DNA of 64,000 nt from Bacteroidales bacterium (lineage in GTDB: Bacteria; Bacteroidota; Bacteroidia; Bacteroidales; UBA932). The position numbers and the translations under genes were made by a program. The notes below the pieces were generated by a model, which was not told where the DNA came from, did not search any database, and was given only the letters and a program-made list of their open reading frames with translations. The stretch lies in the NCBI GenBank assembly GCA_015060445.1, contig SUYL01000009.1, positions 1 to 64,000 on the forward strand, read 5' to 3'. Positions 7,740 to 17,236 of this stretch are shown here, piece by piece. Each line of letters begins with the position of its first letter. Position 1 is the stretch's first letter.

Positions 7740-9539
7740 ATGCTTGACCCTAAAACTATCATTTCCAGAACCGACTATATTGTAAAGATAGTCTCTATAC
7801 TGACATCTATATTTGTAGTCGCAGCCATAATAATTGATTATGGTTTTGTGCTTGATGCCCAAGAGATGTCGTTTATATTGTTGGTATATAACACTGGCTG
7901 GTGGGTATATTTCATGTCATTTGCTTATAAGGTTGTAGTTCATTATAAAGAGGTTTGGCGTAAGGGGATGTCATTTACCCTGGTTTTGGGCATTATGCTT
8001 TGTGCTTCTGCATTGCCCAAATTCTTCCCTACGACCGGTGACAGTCAAATTCTCACTCTCTTATGGTCTTTTCTTACCCATAAATATTTTATCATAAGTG
8101 TCATTGGCCTATTGTCATTGATTACAATATCGCAATGGATAGTGAATTTTGTAAATAAAAGGACAAATCCTGCGCTTTTGATTGTAGTCTGTTTTATGAC
8201 GGTCATAGCCTTTGGAACACTGCTGCTGTTGCTTCCCCGCTCAACATTGGAACATATCAGACTTCCTGTGGCAGATGCACTTTTCATCTCTACAAGTGCG
8301 GTTTGTGTTACAGGTTTAAGTACAGTAGAGATTGCACATACATTTACCATGGAGGGGCAAATAATAATTGCTCTGCTGATTCAGATTGGTGGATTGGGCA
8401 TTATGACAATAACAAGTTTCTTTGCCCTTTTCTACATGGATGGCATAGGATTGTATTCCCAATTTTCACTGAAGAATATGATAGCGTCAAGTTCTGAATC
8501 ACTAAAATCTGTATTGACAAATGTATTGGGATTTACTTTTGTGATAGAGATAATTGGATCTCTTTTCATATGGCTCAGTATACATCCAATAATGGGGATG
8601 TCTCTCAATGATGAAATATTCTTTTCTCTATTTCACTCTGTATCTGCATTCTGTAATGCGGGATTCTCAACGCTGGAGGGGAATCTCGGGAATGATATGA
8701 TATTATACAACCATAACTCGTTTTATCTGGTAATCTCGCTTCTTATAGTTTTGGGTGGTATTGGATTCCCTATACTTATGGGTTTGAAGAGGATTATTTC
8801 ATATTATGGTTCAGAACTTTTACATAAAGTGTTCAGAAAAGATGGACAGAGGTCGCGATATATGCACATTGCCGATATCAACACAAAGATTGTATTATAT
8901 TCATCTCTGGTCCTGATACTCCTCGGAACTGCTGGTATTGCGCTCTTTGAGTGGAATGGGTCGTTTGCCTCATTTTCTCCAGGAGAAAAGGTTGTGCAGT
9001 CTCTGTTTAATGCCGTGGCTCCGCGAACGGCCGGTTTCAACAGTGTTGCACTAAGTGATTTTTCCAGAGTGACTGTTATACTGTATCTGGTGCTGATGTG
9101 GATAGGAGGTGGCTCGCAATCTACGGCAGGAGGTATTAAGGTAAATACATTTGTGGTGGCTCTCGCCTCGTTAAAGTCGCTGATTAAAGGTGAACACTAT
9201 ACAACACTCTTCAATCGGGAAATTTCATATAGTTCTATACGGAGAACATTGGTTGTGGTATTTGGCTCAATTTGTATTATTGCGCTTTTTTATGTAGCAC
9301 TCCTGATTTTGGAGCCTGCCATACCTTCTATGGACTTGCTGTTTGAAAGTGTGTCGGCATTCTCCACTGTAGGCTCAAGTTTGGGTATTACACCGCTTTT
9401 AAGCAATACCAGTAAAATTCTGCTGGTGGTGCTCATGTTCTTGGGACGTGTAGGTTTCATTACCGTACTTATGAGTATAATACCACAAAAGGAGCAACCT
9501 AAATACCGCTTACCTAAAGAAGAGATAATAATAAACTGA
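7740..9539 (+). CDS. TrkH/KtrB-type potassium uptake channel subunit
   Basis: 599 residues, longer than most KtrB (about 450) because of an N-terminal extension of extra helices (about 1-140). The core has the four pore repeats of the Trk/Ktr family, each with a filter glycine: SAVCVTGLS, AFCNAGFS, APRTAGFNS and AFSTVGSS. The protein moves K+ across the inner membrane and needs a cytoplasmic TrkA/KtrA partner, which follows 9 bases downstream (9549-9974). That partner is shortened, which is odd for a working pair. Confidence 0.9.
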   Translation: MLDPKTIISRTDYIVKIVSILTSIFVVAAIIIDYGFVLDAQEMSFILLVYNTGWWVYFMSFAYKVVVHYKEVWRKGMSFTLVLGIMLCASALPKFFPTTGDSQILTLLWSFLTHKYFIISVIGLLSLITISQWIVNFVNKRTNPALLIVVCFMTVIAFGTLLLLLPRSTLEHIRLPVADALFISTSAVCVTGLSTVEIAHTFTMEGQIIIALLIQIGGLGIMTITSFFALFYMDGIGLYSQFSLKNMIASSSESLKSVLTNVLGFTFVIEIIGSLFIWLSIHPIMGMSLNDEIFFSLFHSVSAFCNAGFSTLEGNLGNDMILYNHNSFYLVISLLIVLGGIGFPILMGLKRIISYYGSELLHKVFRKDGQRSRYMHIADINTKIVLYSSLVLILLGTAGIALFEWNGSFASFSPGEKVVQSLFNAVAPRTAGFNSVALSDFSRVTVILYLVLMWIGGGSQSTAGGIKVNTFVVALASLKSLIKGEHYTTLFNREISYSSIRRTLVVVFGSICIIALFYVALLILEPAIPSMDLLFESVSAFSTVGSSLGITPLLSNTSKILLVVLMFLGRVGFITVLMSIIPQKEQPKYRLPKEEIIIN

Positions 9540-9548
9540 TAAAAACGA

Positions 9549-9974
9549 ATGCGTATGAAATACCTTGTAATAGGATTAGGAAATTTTGGAAGTACTCTTG
9601 CCGCTACCCTCACCGATATGGGGCACTCTGTTATTGGAGTTGATAACAATGAGCATTGCATAGAAGAGATTAAAGACAGAATAGACTTGGCATATATTAT
9701 GGACGCAACCGAAAGAGCATCATTACGGAGTTTGCCTTTGGATGAGATTGACTGTGTAATTGTTGCAATAGGGCAGAGTATGGACAATTCATTAAGAGCC
9801 GTAGCTTCATTAAAGGAGTTGAATGTGACTAATATCATTGCACGTGCACTTGATACAACGCACTCCTCTATTCTTAGGGCTATGGACATCAATAAAATTC
9901 TGATTCCCGAGAGTTATGCAGCCAGGATTTTTGCCGAGAAGATACTCTCAAATGAATCAGAAGAACTGTTATAG
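9549..9974 (+). CDS. TrkA/KtrA-type regulatory subunit, RCK_N domain only
   Basis: 141 residues. A Rossmann fold with VIGLGNFGSTLA (about 6-17), then VDNNEHCIEEI and the conserved D in MDATERASL, identifies a nucleotide-binding RCK_N domain that gates TrkH/KtrB channels. Usual KtrA proteins are about 220 residues and carry an RCK_C domain, which is absent here. The frame stops at ILSNESEELL, near the end of the first domain. The next 190 bases contain no clear RCK_C continuation in any frame by eye. It may be a true single-domain form or a truncated gene. The start ATG at 9549 is followed by a second at 9555. Confidence 0.8.
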   Translation: MRMKYLVIGLGNFGSTLAATLTDMGHSVIGVDNNEHCIEEIKDRIDLAYIMDATERASLRSLPLDEIDCVIVAIGQSMDNSLRAVASLKELNVTNIIARALDTTHSSILRAMDINKILIPESYAARIFAEKILSNESEELL

Positions 9975-10122
9975 CATTACCAAGAACAGCAGATAATGTT
10001 CATCAAAGAATATGGAGTATAGCGTTTGGGCAAGGTTACAAAGTTTCTGAGATACATTGAGCCTATGGCTAAAAATTTTTCAGAATTGTTATTTTTGCCC
10101 CAACTGCTGTAGTTTTTTGAAG

Positions 10123-10151
10123 GGTTTGTTGTTTAACGTAGAAAACAAACC
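10123..10151. promoter_or_regulatory. Inverted repeat upstream of the ECF sigma gene
   Basis: GGTTTGTT (10123-10130) and AACAAACC (10144-10151) are perfect 8-bp arms. They end 14 bases before the sigma-factor start codon. It could be an operator or a leader hairpin. Nothing else was found in 9975-10165. Confidence 0.4.
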
Positions 10152-10165
10152 GGATAACCCAATTT

Positions 10166-10639
10166 ATGGACAACAACGAGAAAGAATTTGCGCGGATTGT
10201 GCGGGAGAACAAAAGGAGGATCTATACGGTCTGCTATATGTTCTCCAAGGATGCTGAGCAGGTGAATGACCTGTTCCAGGATATTCTCATAAATATCTGG
10301 AACGGCCTCAAATCCTTTGAGGGGGAGAAGCATCTGAGCACCTGGATATGGCGGGTGAGCCTTAATACCTGCATCAATTACACCAAAAAGAAGAAAAGGG
10401 AGATTCCAACCCTCCCTTTGGATGTGAACTTTAATCTGTATGAGGATACTGATGAAGATTCTATGCAGATAAAGCAACTCTACAACAGAATCAACAAACT
10501 TGGGTTCATTGACAGGAGTATCATCCTCATGTGGCTGGAGAACATGAGCTATGAGGAGATTGGAGCAATCTTGGGAATCACGGCAAACAATGTTTCCGTA
10601 AAGTTGGTGCGGATACGGGAGAAATTGAAACAGATGTAG
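10166..10639 (+). CDS. ECF-type RNA polymerase sigma factor
   Basis: 157 residues. Region 2 covers about 8-80, with the core-binding and -10 recognition helices (LFQDILINIWNGLKSFEG, then LSTWIWRVSLNTCINY). Region 4 covers about 100-155, with a helix-turn-helix containing MSYEEIGAILGITANNVSVK. No region 1 or 3 is present, as in ECF factors. The next gene (10662) encodes a membrane protein with a coiled N terminus, a candidate anti-sigma partner by position. The regulon is unknown. Confidence 0.9.
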   Translation: MDNNEKEFARIVRENKRRIYTVCYMFSKDAEQVNDLFQDILINIWNGLKSFEGEKHLSTWIWRVSLNTCINYTKKKKREIPTLPLDVNFNLYEDTDEDSMQIKQLYNRINKLGFIDRSIILMWLENMSYEEIGAILGITANNVSVKLVRIREKLKQM

Positions 10640-10661
10640 AACCTTCAAAAAGCAGAGCAAG

Positions 10662-11252
10662 ATGAACAATAATGATAATTTTGAAATATCCCAGGAACTG
10701 GAGCAGATGCGCCAGCAGTTCAGTATCCTCTCCAAGAAGGTGGAGGAGCAGAATATTGTTACAGATTCCATATTGGACGTTGCCACATTAAAGGAGAATA
10801 TCTATACAGTTGACAAAAGTCTTGAATACAAGCGTATCATGTGGCGAGTTGTACTCAGTATAATGGTGGCATATTTTATGGTAAAACATATGTATCCTAT
10901 ATGGAGTTGCATTGTAATCCCTGTACTTTGCCTTTTGAATGCAGCTGTATATTATTACAAAAGGAAAACTCAAGATAATCTGTTGGATTATGCAGGAGAC
11001 TTGAAGGAGTTTGTACATAGAGTGAAAATCCTAAAATCACATCATATTTATACGTCAATATTCTCAAATATTATAACTGTGACAGCAGTTGCCTTGTTTG
11101 TATGGGTATACATGGGCCATAACCCTGGCCTTTCACACTCATCCATTACAAACATTGCAATCTTTATCATTGTCTTTATAGGTACACTCATTTGGTATGA
11201 GAGAAAAAAACTAAGCACTTTGAATGAAATTATAAAAGAAATTGAGCAGTAA
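10662..11252 (+). CDS. Membrane protein downstream of ECF sigma, possible anti-sigma partner
   Basis: 196 residues. A charged, Gln/Glu-rich N terminus (about 1-60, coiled-coil-like: ISQELEQMRQQFSILSKKVE) is followed by two pairs of helices (about 65-100 and 130-180) and a short charged tail. It starts 22 bases after the sigma gene, so it is very likely cotranscribed. I see no zinc-binding anti-sigma motif and no known domain, so the anti-sigma idea rests on position and topology only. Its stop codon is followed at once by the start of the GumN-like gene. Confidence 0.6.
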   Translation: MNNNDNFEISQELEQMRQQFSILSKKVEEQNIVTDSILDVATLKENIYTVDKSLEYKRIMWRVVLSIMVAYFMVKHMYPIWSCIVIPVLCLLNAAVYYYKRKTQDNLLDYAGDLKEFVHRVKILKSHHIYTSIFSNIITVTAVALFVWVYMGHNPGLSHSSITNIAIFIIVFIGTLIWYERKKLSTLNEIIKEIEQ

Positions 11253-11253
11253 T

Positions 11254-12126
11254 ATGAAACGCATACTTGTAATTATAGCCTTGTCTCTGCTGGCAGTTCC
11301 GGCAGCCAATGCCCAACTCCTCTGGAAAATATCGGGAAGAGGAGTTGAGAAACCTTCTTATATTTTGGGTACTCATCATGCAGTTCCGTTTACCTATTGT
11401 GATTCTATCCCAGGTCTGATGAAGGCATTTGGGGAGGTTGCCCAGGTGGTAGGGGAGTTTGATATGCTTAAGATGGGTGCAATGACCCCTGCACAGATGC
11501 AGAATATGCAGAGAATGATGATGATGCCTGCAGACACCACCATGGCATCACTTTTCACCCAGGCAGAAATGGATTCCCTGGATACTTACCTCAAGAATAC
11601 CCTGGGTGCCAACTTGCAGATGCTCTCCTCCATGAAACCTATGACCATAATGGTAACCGTTCAGCAGAAGATGCTCATGGAGATTATTCCCGACATTGCT
11701 ACCCATACCGGTATGGACAAATATATGCAGACCCTTGCTGCCGAAAAAGGGAAACAGGTGGGAGGTCTGGAGACAATGGAATACCAGTTGAACCTCCTGT
11801 ACGGAAGTTCTCTGCAGGAACAGGCCGATGCACTTCTGGATATGACCCGCCGCAGCAACAGCAAGGAACTGCTTGTAGAACTGACTGCTGCCTACAAGAC
11901 TCAGGACCTTGGTACTCTCTGGAAAATTTTCCAGGAGCAGATGACCGGCTTGGAATATGATGCATTGGTGAAAACCAGAAATCTCAACTGGCTGGAAGAG
12001 ATGAAAAAACTCCTGCCGTCCCGGAGCACCCTATATGTGGTTGGAGCAGGGCATCTGCCGGGAGATTATGGTATGATCAATTTGCTGCGTGAGGCAGGAT
12101 ATAAAGTGAGGCCGGTGAAAAAATAA
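11254..12126 (+). CDS. Exported TraB/GumN-family protein
   Basis: 290 residues from ATG at 11254; an upstream TTG at 11242 would overlap the preceding gene. A signal peptide (MKRILVIIALSLLAVPAANA) is followed by the GumN/TraB fold. The N-terminal GTHH motif lies in SYILGTHHAVPF, and the C-terminal motif is VVGAGHLPGDYGMINLLREAGY. The paired GTH and GAGH histidine motifs mark a family related to Tiki-type metalloproteases. Activity and substrate are unknown. It is probably the third gene of the ECF operon. Confidence 0.85.
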   Translation: MKRILVIIALSLLAVPAANAQLLWKISGRGVEKPSYILGTHHAVPFTYCDSIPGLMKAFGEVAQVVGEFDMLKMGAMTPAQMQNMQRMMMMPADTTMASLFTQAEMDSLDTYLKNTLGANLQMLSSMKPMTIMVTVQQKMLMEIIPDIATHTGMDKYMQTLAAEKGKQVGGLETMEYQLNLLYGSSLQEQADALLDMTRRSNSKELLVELTAAYKTQDLGTLWKIFQEQMTGLEYDALVKTRNLNWLEEMKKLLPSRSTLYVVGAGHLPGDYGMINLLREAGYKVRPVKK

Positions 12127-12186
12127 CTTTGCACCGGCTCATGCCGGGTTACTGGCCCACGCCAGGGCACCATCCCACGCCGGGTA
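12127..12186. terminator. GC-rich convergent terminator region
   Basis: Sixty bases between convergent genes contain overlapping GC-rich dyads: CCGGCTCATGCCGG, TGGCCCACGCCA and a later CCCACGCCGGG. There is no long T run on either strand. It probably ends transcription from both sides, but the class is uncertain. Confidence 0.4.
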
Positions 12187-13824
12187 TCAGTTTTTCCTCT
12201 CAATCTCCCTGAGGTTCTCCATTTTCTTCTTCTCCAGGAAGTCATACACGCCGCCAAGATGCTCAATCACCCTCTTGTTGGAGAATTCGTAAACCTTGCT
12301 CACAAGGCCGTCCAGAAAGTCGCGGTCATGGGAAACCACAATAAGGGTGCCGTCAAAGTTTTTCAGCGCCTCTTTTAGGATATCTTTTGTCTTCAGGTCC
12401 AGATGGTTGGTGGGCTCATCCAGGATGAGCATGTTTACCGGTTCCAGCAGCAGTTTTATCATTGCAAGTCTGGTCCTTTCTCCTCCCGACAACACCTTCA
12501 CCATCTTCTCTGAATCATCCTTTCCAAACATGAATGCCCCCAGGATATCTCTCAACTTGGTACGGATATCACCCACCGCAACATCATCCACAGTCTTGAA
12601 TACCGTCTTCTCCTCATCCAGCAGCGATGCCTCATTCTGGGCAAAATATCCAATCTTGAGGTTGTGCCCCAGATTCAGTTCCCCCTCAAAATCTATCTCC
12701 CCCATAATTGCCTTTACCATAGTGGATTTTCCCTCTCCGTTCTTCCCGACAAATGCCACCTTGTCACCCCTCTCAATGGTAATTGAGGCATTCCCGAACA
12801 CCTTGTGCTCTCCGTAGGATTTTGCCAGTTCATGGGTTACCACAGGATATGAGCCCGAGCGTGGGGCAGGGGGGAACCTGAGGTTCAGTGCGCTCCGGTC
12901 TTCGGGATCCACCTCCAGAATCTCCAGTTTCTCCAGCATCCTCACCCTCGACTGCACCTGGTTGGTCTTTGAATAGGTCCCCTTGAACCTCTCAATGAAC
13001 TCCTTGGTCTCGGCAATCATCTTCTGCTGGTTATCGTAGGCTGCCTGTTGTTGCTGACGCCGCTCGGCCCTCAGTTCAAGATATTTTGAATAGTTTACCT
13101 TGTAGTCATAAATCTTCCCCATTGTAATCTCAATGGTGCGGGTGGTAATATGGTCCACAAAGGCTTTGTCATGAGAGATTACCATCACCGAGTTGGCGCT
13201 GTTTATGATAAAATCCTCCAGCCACTCAATAGACTCAATATCAAGGTGGTTTGTAGGCTCATCCAGAAGGAGCAGTGTTGGCTTCTGCAACAGAATCTTT
13301 GCCAGTTCTATCCTCATTCTCCATCCTCCCGAGAACTCTGAGGTTTGTCGGGACAAATCACCCCTTACAAATCCGAGTCCCATGAGGGTTCTCTCCACAT
13401 CCTCCTGATAGTTGGTGAGGTCTATCCTGTAGAATTTCTCTGAGAGGGCGGTAACTTTCTCAATGAGAGCCATGTACTCCTCGCTGTCGTAGTCTGTACG
13501 GGTGGTGAGTTCATTGTTGAGGGCCTCAATCTCTCTCTCAATGGCAAACAGGTGCTCAAATGCGAGACATGCCTCCTCAAAGACCGTTCTCCCGTTCTCC
13601 ACCATAAGGTGCTGGGGAAGGTAACCTATCTTGCCGCCGTCCGTTACCGTAACCTTTCCCCTGTTGGGGGTCTTTACCCCGGCAAGGATCTTGAGCATGG
13701 TGGATTTCCCGGCACCGTTCTTACCCATAAGGGCAATCCTGTCCTTGTCATTGATTACAAAAGAGATATCCTTGAAAAGCGTTGTGCCGCTGAATTCTAC
13801 TGTGAGCCCGTCTACTGAAACCAT
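12187..13824 (-). CDS. ABC-F family ATPase (translation factor type)
   Basis: 545 residues from ATG at 13824 (MVSVDGLTVEFSGTTLF); longer upstream starts add non-homologous sequence. Two ABC domains lie in one chain with no membrane segment: Walker A GKNGAGKS and GKNGEGKS, signatures EFSGGWRMR and LSGGERTRL, and Walker B LLLLDEPTNHLD and LILDEPTNHLD. A charged linker between domains (about 245-320, rich in Glu, Arg and Gln) is the family P-site tRNA-interaction motif. Such proteins act on ribosomes; some protect against antibiotics. The sequence alone does not separate housekeeping from resistance types. Confidence 0.9.
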   Translation of the reverse strand: MVSVDGLTVEFSGTTLFKDISFVINDKDRIALMGKNGAGKSTMLKILAGVKTPNRGKVTVTDGGKIGYLPQHLMVENGRTVFEEACLAFEHLFAIEREIEALNNELTTRTDYDSEEYMALIEKVTALSEKFYRIDLTNYQEDVERTLMGLGFVRGDLSRQTSEFSGGWRMRIELAKILLQKPTLLLLDEPTNHLDIESIEWLEDFIINSANSVMVISHDKAFVDHITTRTIEITMGKIYDYKVNYSKYLELRAERRQQQQAAYDNQQKMIAETKEFIERFKGTYSKTNQVQSRVRMLEKLEILEVDPEDRSALNLRFPPAPRSGSYPVVTHELAKSYGEHKVFGNASITIERGDKVAFVGKNGEGKSTMVKAIMGEIDFEGELNLGHNLKIGYFAQNEASLLDEEKTVFKTVDDVAVGDIRTKLRDILGAFMFGKDDSEKMVKVLSGGERTRLAMIKLLLEPVNMLILDEPTNHLDLKTKDILKEALKNFDGTLIVVSHDRDFLDGLVSKVYEFSNKRVIEHLGGVYDFLEKKKMENLREIERKN

Positions 13825-14275
13825 AAAATGCAAATTAACGCCGCGAAGATAATACCATTTCTCCCGGAAACAAATGCCTTCTGTCCCCGAATGGCAGCAG
13901 TTATCGGGAGAACTCGCACCCTCCCCGGACCTTTCTGGCACCCCGCGGCAGGGGGATTTGCATTGTTGGGGAAATTTTTTTTGTGGAACAGATGCATTTA
14001 TTGAAAAAAATAGTTACTTTTGGTCAAATTTTACTGAAAATATACTTAAACATTTTTTAATACTTATGTATTTTACTGTTGGCTAAATAGATGAGGAGAT
14101 TTTTTGTCTTTTTGGGGGTTGCGCATGCGCCATTGCAGCAGTCATCCTGGGGGGATGCAAAAAATATGGGAAACAGCAGTTGCTTGCCGGAAATTCTTTG
14201 TACATATACGGAGAGTTTTTCGGCATGTGTTGTTTATAGCCGTAATCTATAAAACCTGTAACCGCTTACTTGAAA
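13825..14275. other. Gene-poor stretch with a possible broken small lipoprotein gene
   Basis: Between divergent genes. ATG at 14091 opens MRRFFVFLG, then a run of five G. If one base is added in that run, the frame reads on as CAIAAVILGGCKKYGKQQ and ends at 14238. That would be a lipoprotein-like signal with a Cys after GG. As written, the frame does not continue in this way. This is either a small broken lipoprotein gene or chance. No clear promoter for potA was found here. Confidence 0.3.
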
Positions 14276-15673
14276 ATGGAAATTAAAGATTACATTATTG
14301 AACTCAACAACATATCCAAAAGTTTTGGAGACAAGGTGATTTTGGATGATGTCAGCATTAAGGTTAAGAAAGGGGAATTTGTTACTATCCTGGGTCCGTC
14401 GGGATGCGGAAAGACAACTTTGCTAAGGTTGTTGGCAGGTTTTGGGCAGGCTGATAAGGGTGAGATTAAGATTAACGGTAAGGATTATACTGATATTCCT
14501 CCGCATGAGCGTCCTGTGAATACAGTTTTCCAGCGTTATGCCTTGTTCCCTCATCTTGATGTGTATGAGAATATTGCGTTCGGACTCAAGTTGCAGAAGG
14601 TTCCTGCTCCTGAGATTGACAAGTGTGTGAGGAGGGTGCTCAAGATGGTGAGCATGACCGATTATGAGGATAGGGATGTGGAGTCTTTGTCGGGAGGACA
14701 GCAGCAGAGGGTTGCCATTGCAAGGGCTATTGCCAATCAGCCTAAGGTGCTCCTTTTGGATGAGCCGCTGGCTGCCCTTGACCTTAAGATGCGCAAGGAT
14801 ATGCAGATTGAACTTAAGGAGATGCACAAGAAGTTGGGCATTACCTTCATATATGTTACCCATGACCAGGAGGAGGCACTTACCCTTTCAGATACCATTA
14901 TTGTTATGAATGAGGGTAAGATTCAGCAGATAGGTACCCCTACAGATATCTATAATGAGCCTCAGAACTCGTTTGTGGCAGATTTCATTGGCGAGTCCAA
15001 CATTCTTAACGGTACTATGGTAAAGGATAAACTGGTGGAGTTTGCAGGTCATGAGTTTGAGTGTATTGATGAAGGGTTTGGTGAGAATACCCCTGTGGAT
15101 GTGGTGGTGCGTCCGGAGGATATCTATATTGTGAGGAATCTGGAGAGTGCGCAGTTTACCGCTACCGTAAAATCATGTACTTTTAAAGGTGTCCACTATG
15201 AGATGTATGTGGATACAGACAAAGGGTATGAACTTATGATTCAGGACTACAATGCCTTTGCCCCTGAGCAGGAGGTTGGACTTATCATAAGGCCTGCGGA
15301 TATTCAGGTTATGCATAAGGAGCGTACTTGCAATACCTTTGAGGGGGAAGTTGTGGATGAGACTCATGTGAAATTCCTTGGAGAGACCTTTGAGACATTG
15401 CCTCAGGAGGAGTTCAAGCATGGGGAGGAGGTTGACATTCAGGTTGATTTCTCAAAGATAGATCTTATAGACCATGTGGAGGAGGGTATGCTGGAGGGTG
15501 ATGTTCATTTCATCATCTACAAAGGTGACCATTATCATCTTACCATCCTCACCGACAACGGAGACCATATTTGGGTTGATACTACAGACATTTGGGACAA
15601 GGGAGACCTTGTTGGTATTAACATTGCCCCTGCGGACATTAAAATTGTGAAGCGCAATGAGCATAATGACTAA
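14276..15673 (+). CDS. potA: Spermidine/putrescine ABC transporter ATPase
   Basis: 465 residues from ATG at 14276. It is the ATPase of a polyamine importer. Walker A is GPSGCGKTT, the signature [14 protein letters not shown] and Walker [29 protein letters not shown] holds the H-loop. The part after residue 240 is a TOBE-like regulatory region. It is about 100 residues longer than usual PotA (about 370), apparently holding a second TOBE-like copy ([12 protein letters not shown], later [13 protein letters not shown]). It is the first gene of a tight potABCD operon and overlaps potB by 17 bases. Confidence 0.93.
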   Translation: MEIKDYIIELNNISKSFGDKVILDDVSIKVKKGEFVTILGPSGCGKTTLLRLLAGFGQADKGEIKINGKDYTDIPPHERPVNTVFQRYALFPHLDVYENIAFGLKLQKVPAPEIDKCVRRVLKMVSMTDYEDRDVESLSGGQQQRVAIARAIANQPKVLLLDEPLAALDLKMRKDMQIELKEMHKKLGITFIYVTHDQEEALTLSDTIIVMNEGKIQQIGTPTDIYNEPQNSFVADFIGESNILNGTMVKDKLVEFAGHEFECIDEGFGENTPVDVVVRPEDIYIVRNLESAQFTATVKSCTFKGVHYEMYVDTDKGYELMIQDYNAFAPEQEVGLIIRPADIQVMHKERTCNTFEGEVVDETHVKFLGETFETLPQEEFKHGEEVDIQVDFSKIDLIDHVEEGMLEGDVHFIIYKGDHYHLTILTDNGDHIWVDTTDIWDKGDLVGINIAPADIKIVKRNEHND

Positions 15674-16430
15674 GAGAAGCACTTGGGCATTGCCATACAC
15701 AATTTTCCTGTTGCTGTTTGTTGCGCTGCCCCTGATTATCATCATCCTGTATGCTTTCCAGGATTCGTCGGGAAACTTCTCGTTGGGGAATTTTGCCAAG
15801 TTTTTTACAGATGCTGATGCTATTGGCACATTTGCCCTCTCCCTTGAGGTGGCAATAGAAAATACAATAATCTGTATCCTGTTGGGGTACCCGGCTGCGT
15901 GGATTCTGGCAAACCGGAAACTCAACAGAAGTACAATTACAGTGGTACTGTTCATTATGCCAATGTGGATAAATGCCCTTATGCGTACGCTGGCTACAGC
16001 GGAACTTTTCCATGTTATGGGGATACAGTTGGGCAAAGGGACACTTCTGGTGGGTATGGTTTATGATTATCTGCCGTTTATGATTTATCCTATCTATAAC
16101 ATTCTCAATAAGATGGACAAATCTTATGCGGAGGCGGCATCTGATTTGGGGGCAACCCCTTGGCAGGTGTTCTGGAAGGTGCAGGTTCCACTTTCAATGC
16201 CAGGTGTGGTGAGCGGCATAATGATGGTGTTCATGCCTACTGTAAGTACTTTCGCCATTTCTGAATTCCTTACCAACAACAAGATAAAACTCTTTGGTAC
16301 CATAATACAGGAGAACATAAACTCCTCTATGTGGAACTACGGTGCGGCCCTCTCGTTGGTAATGCTCATAATTATAGGTATCACATCCTTATTGCAGGAC
16401 AATAAGAAAGAAGTTAACGGGATTGTATAG
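15657..16430 (+). CDS. potB: Spermidine/putrescine ABC transporter permease
   Basis: 257 residues with six helices and the EAA loop [20 protein letters not shown] (about 160-180) that contacts PotA. This pattern is typical of PotB/PotH permeases. The start overlaps the end of potA by 17 bases, and an alternative ATG lies 9 bases in. potC follows after 2 bases. Translation is probably coupled. Confidence 0.93.
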   Translation: MSIMTKRSTWALPYTIFLLLFVALPLIIIILYAFQDSSGNFSLGNFAKFFTDADAIGTFALSLEVAIENTIICILLGYPAAWILANRKLNRSTITVVLFIMPMWINALMRTLATAELFHVMGIQLGKGTLLVGMVYDYLPFMIYPIYNILNKMDKSYAEAASDLGATPWQVFWKVQVPLSMPGVVSGIMMVFMPTVSTFAISEFLTNNKIKLFGTIIQENINSSMWNYGAALSLVMLIIIGITSLLQDNKKEVNGIV

Positions 16431-16432
16431 TT

Positions 16433-17236
16433 ATGAAGAAGTTTTTTGCACAGTGTTATATATGGTTGCTCCTTGTGGTGCTTTATGCCCCAATTGTATT
16501 CATTGGGATTTTCTCCTTTACCGAGAGCAAGGTGTTGGGCAACTGGACCGGTTTTTCAACAAAACTGTATACAAACCTTTTTACGGGTGACATGCAGGGG
16601 ACAGGTTCCCTTATGTCGGCAATTGAGAATACCATTATAATTGCACTCATTGCCGCATCAGTAGCAACCCTGCTGGGAACCATAGCGGCAATTGGAATCC
16701 ACAACATGAGGGGGAGAGGCAAGCAGGCCATCTCTTTCCTCAACAGTATTCCTATTCTTAATCCCGACATAATTACAGGTGTTTCCCTGTTCCTCCTTTT
16801 TGTATTCCTGCACATAAGCCAGGGATATGTTACAGTGGTGCTGGCGCATATCACCCTCTGCACCCCTTATGTGGTGCTGAACGTGTTGCCGAGGCTTACC
16901 CAGATGAACCCCAATATCTATGAGGCGGCCCTTGACCTTGGTGCAACCCCGTTCCAGGCCCTTAAGAAGGTGCTTCTTCCAATGTTGAAACCAGGAATGA
17001 TATCGGGATTCATATTGGCATTCACAATGTCACTGGATGATTTTGCAATCACATTCTTTACCCGTGGAACAGTGGGATTGGATACCCTCTCAACCTACAT
17101 CTACACAGATGCCAGAAAGGGAGGTCTTACCCCTGAACTCCGCCCCCTCATTACACTTATGTTTGTAGGTGTCCTTATCCTGCTTATAGTAATTAACATT
17201 AGGGCAATGCGCAATGCCAAAAACAATGCTCAATGA
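16433..17236 (+). CDS. potC: Spermidine/putrescine ABC transporter permease
   Basis: 267 residues with six helices. The EAA loop is EAALDLGATPFQALKKVLLP. The region SLDDFAITFFTRG is the PotC/PotI hallmark. It pairs with PotB to form the membrane channel. The stop codon overlaps the potD start (ATGATG at 17233). Confidence 0.93.
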   Translation: MKKFFAQCYIWLLLVVLYAPIVFIGIFSFTESKVLGNWTGFSTKLYTNLFTGDMQGTGSLMSAIENTIIIALIAASVATLLGTIAAIGIHNMRGRGKQAISFLNSIPILNPDIITGVSLFLLFVFLHISQGYVTVVLAHITLCTPYVVLNVLPRLTQMNPNIYEAALDLGATPFQALKKVLLPMLKPGMISGFILAFTMSLDDFAITFFTRGTVGLDTLSTYIYTDARKGGLTPELRPLITLMFVGVLILLIVINIRAMRNAKNNAQ

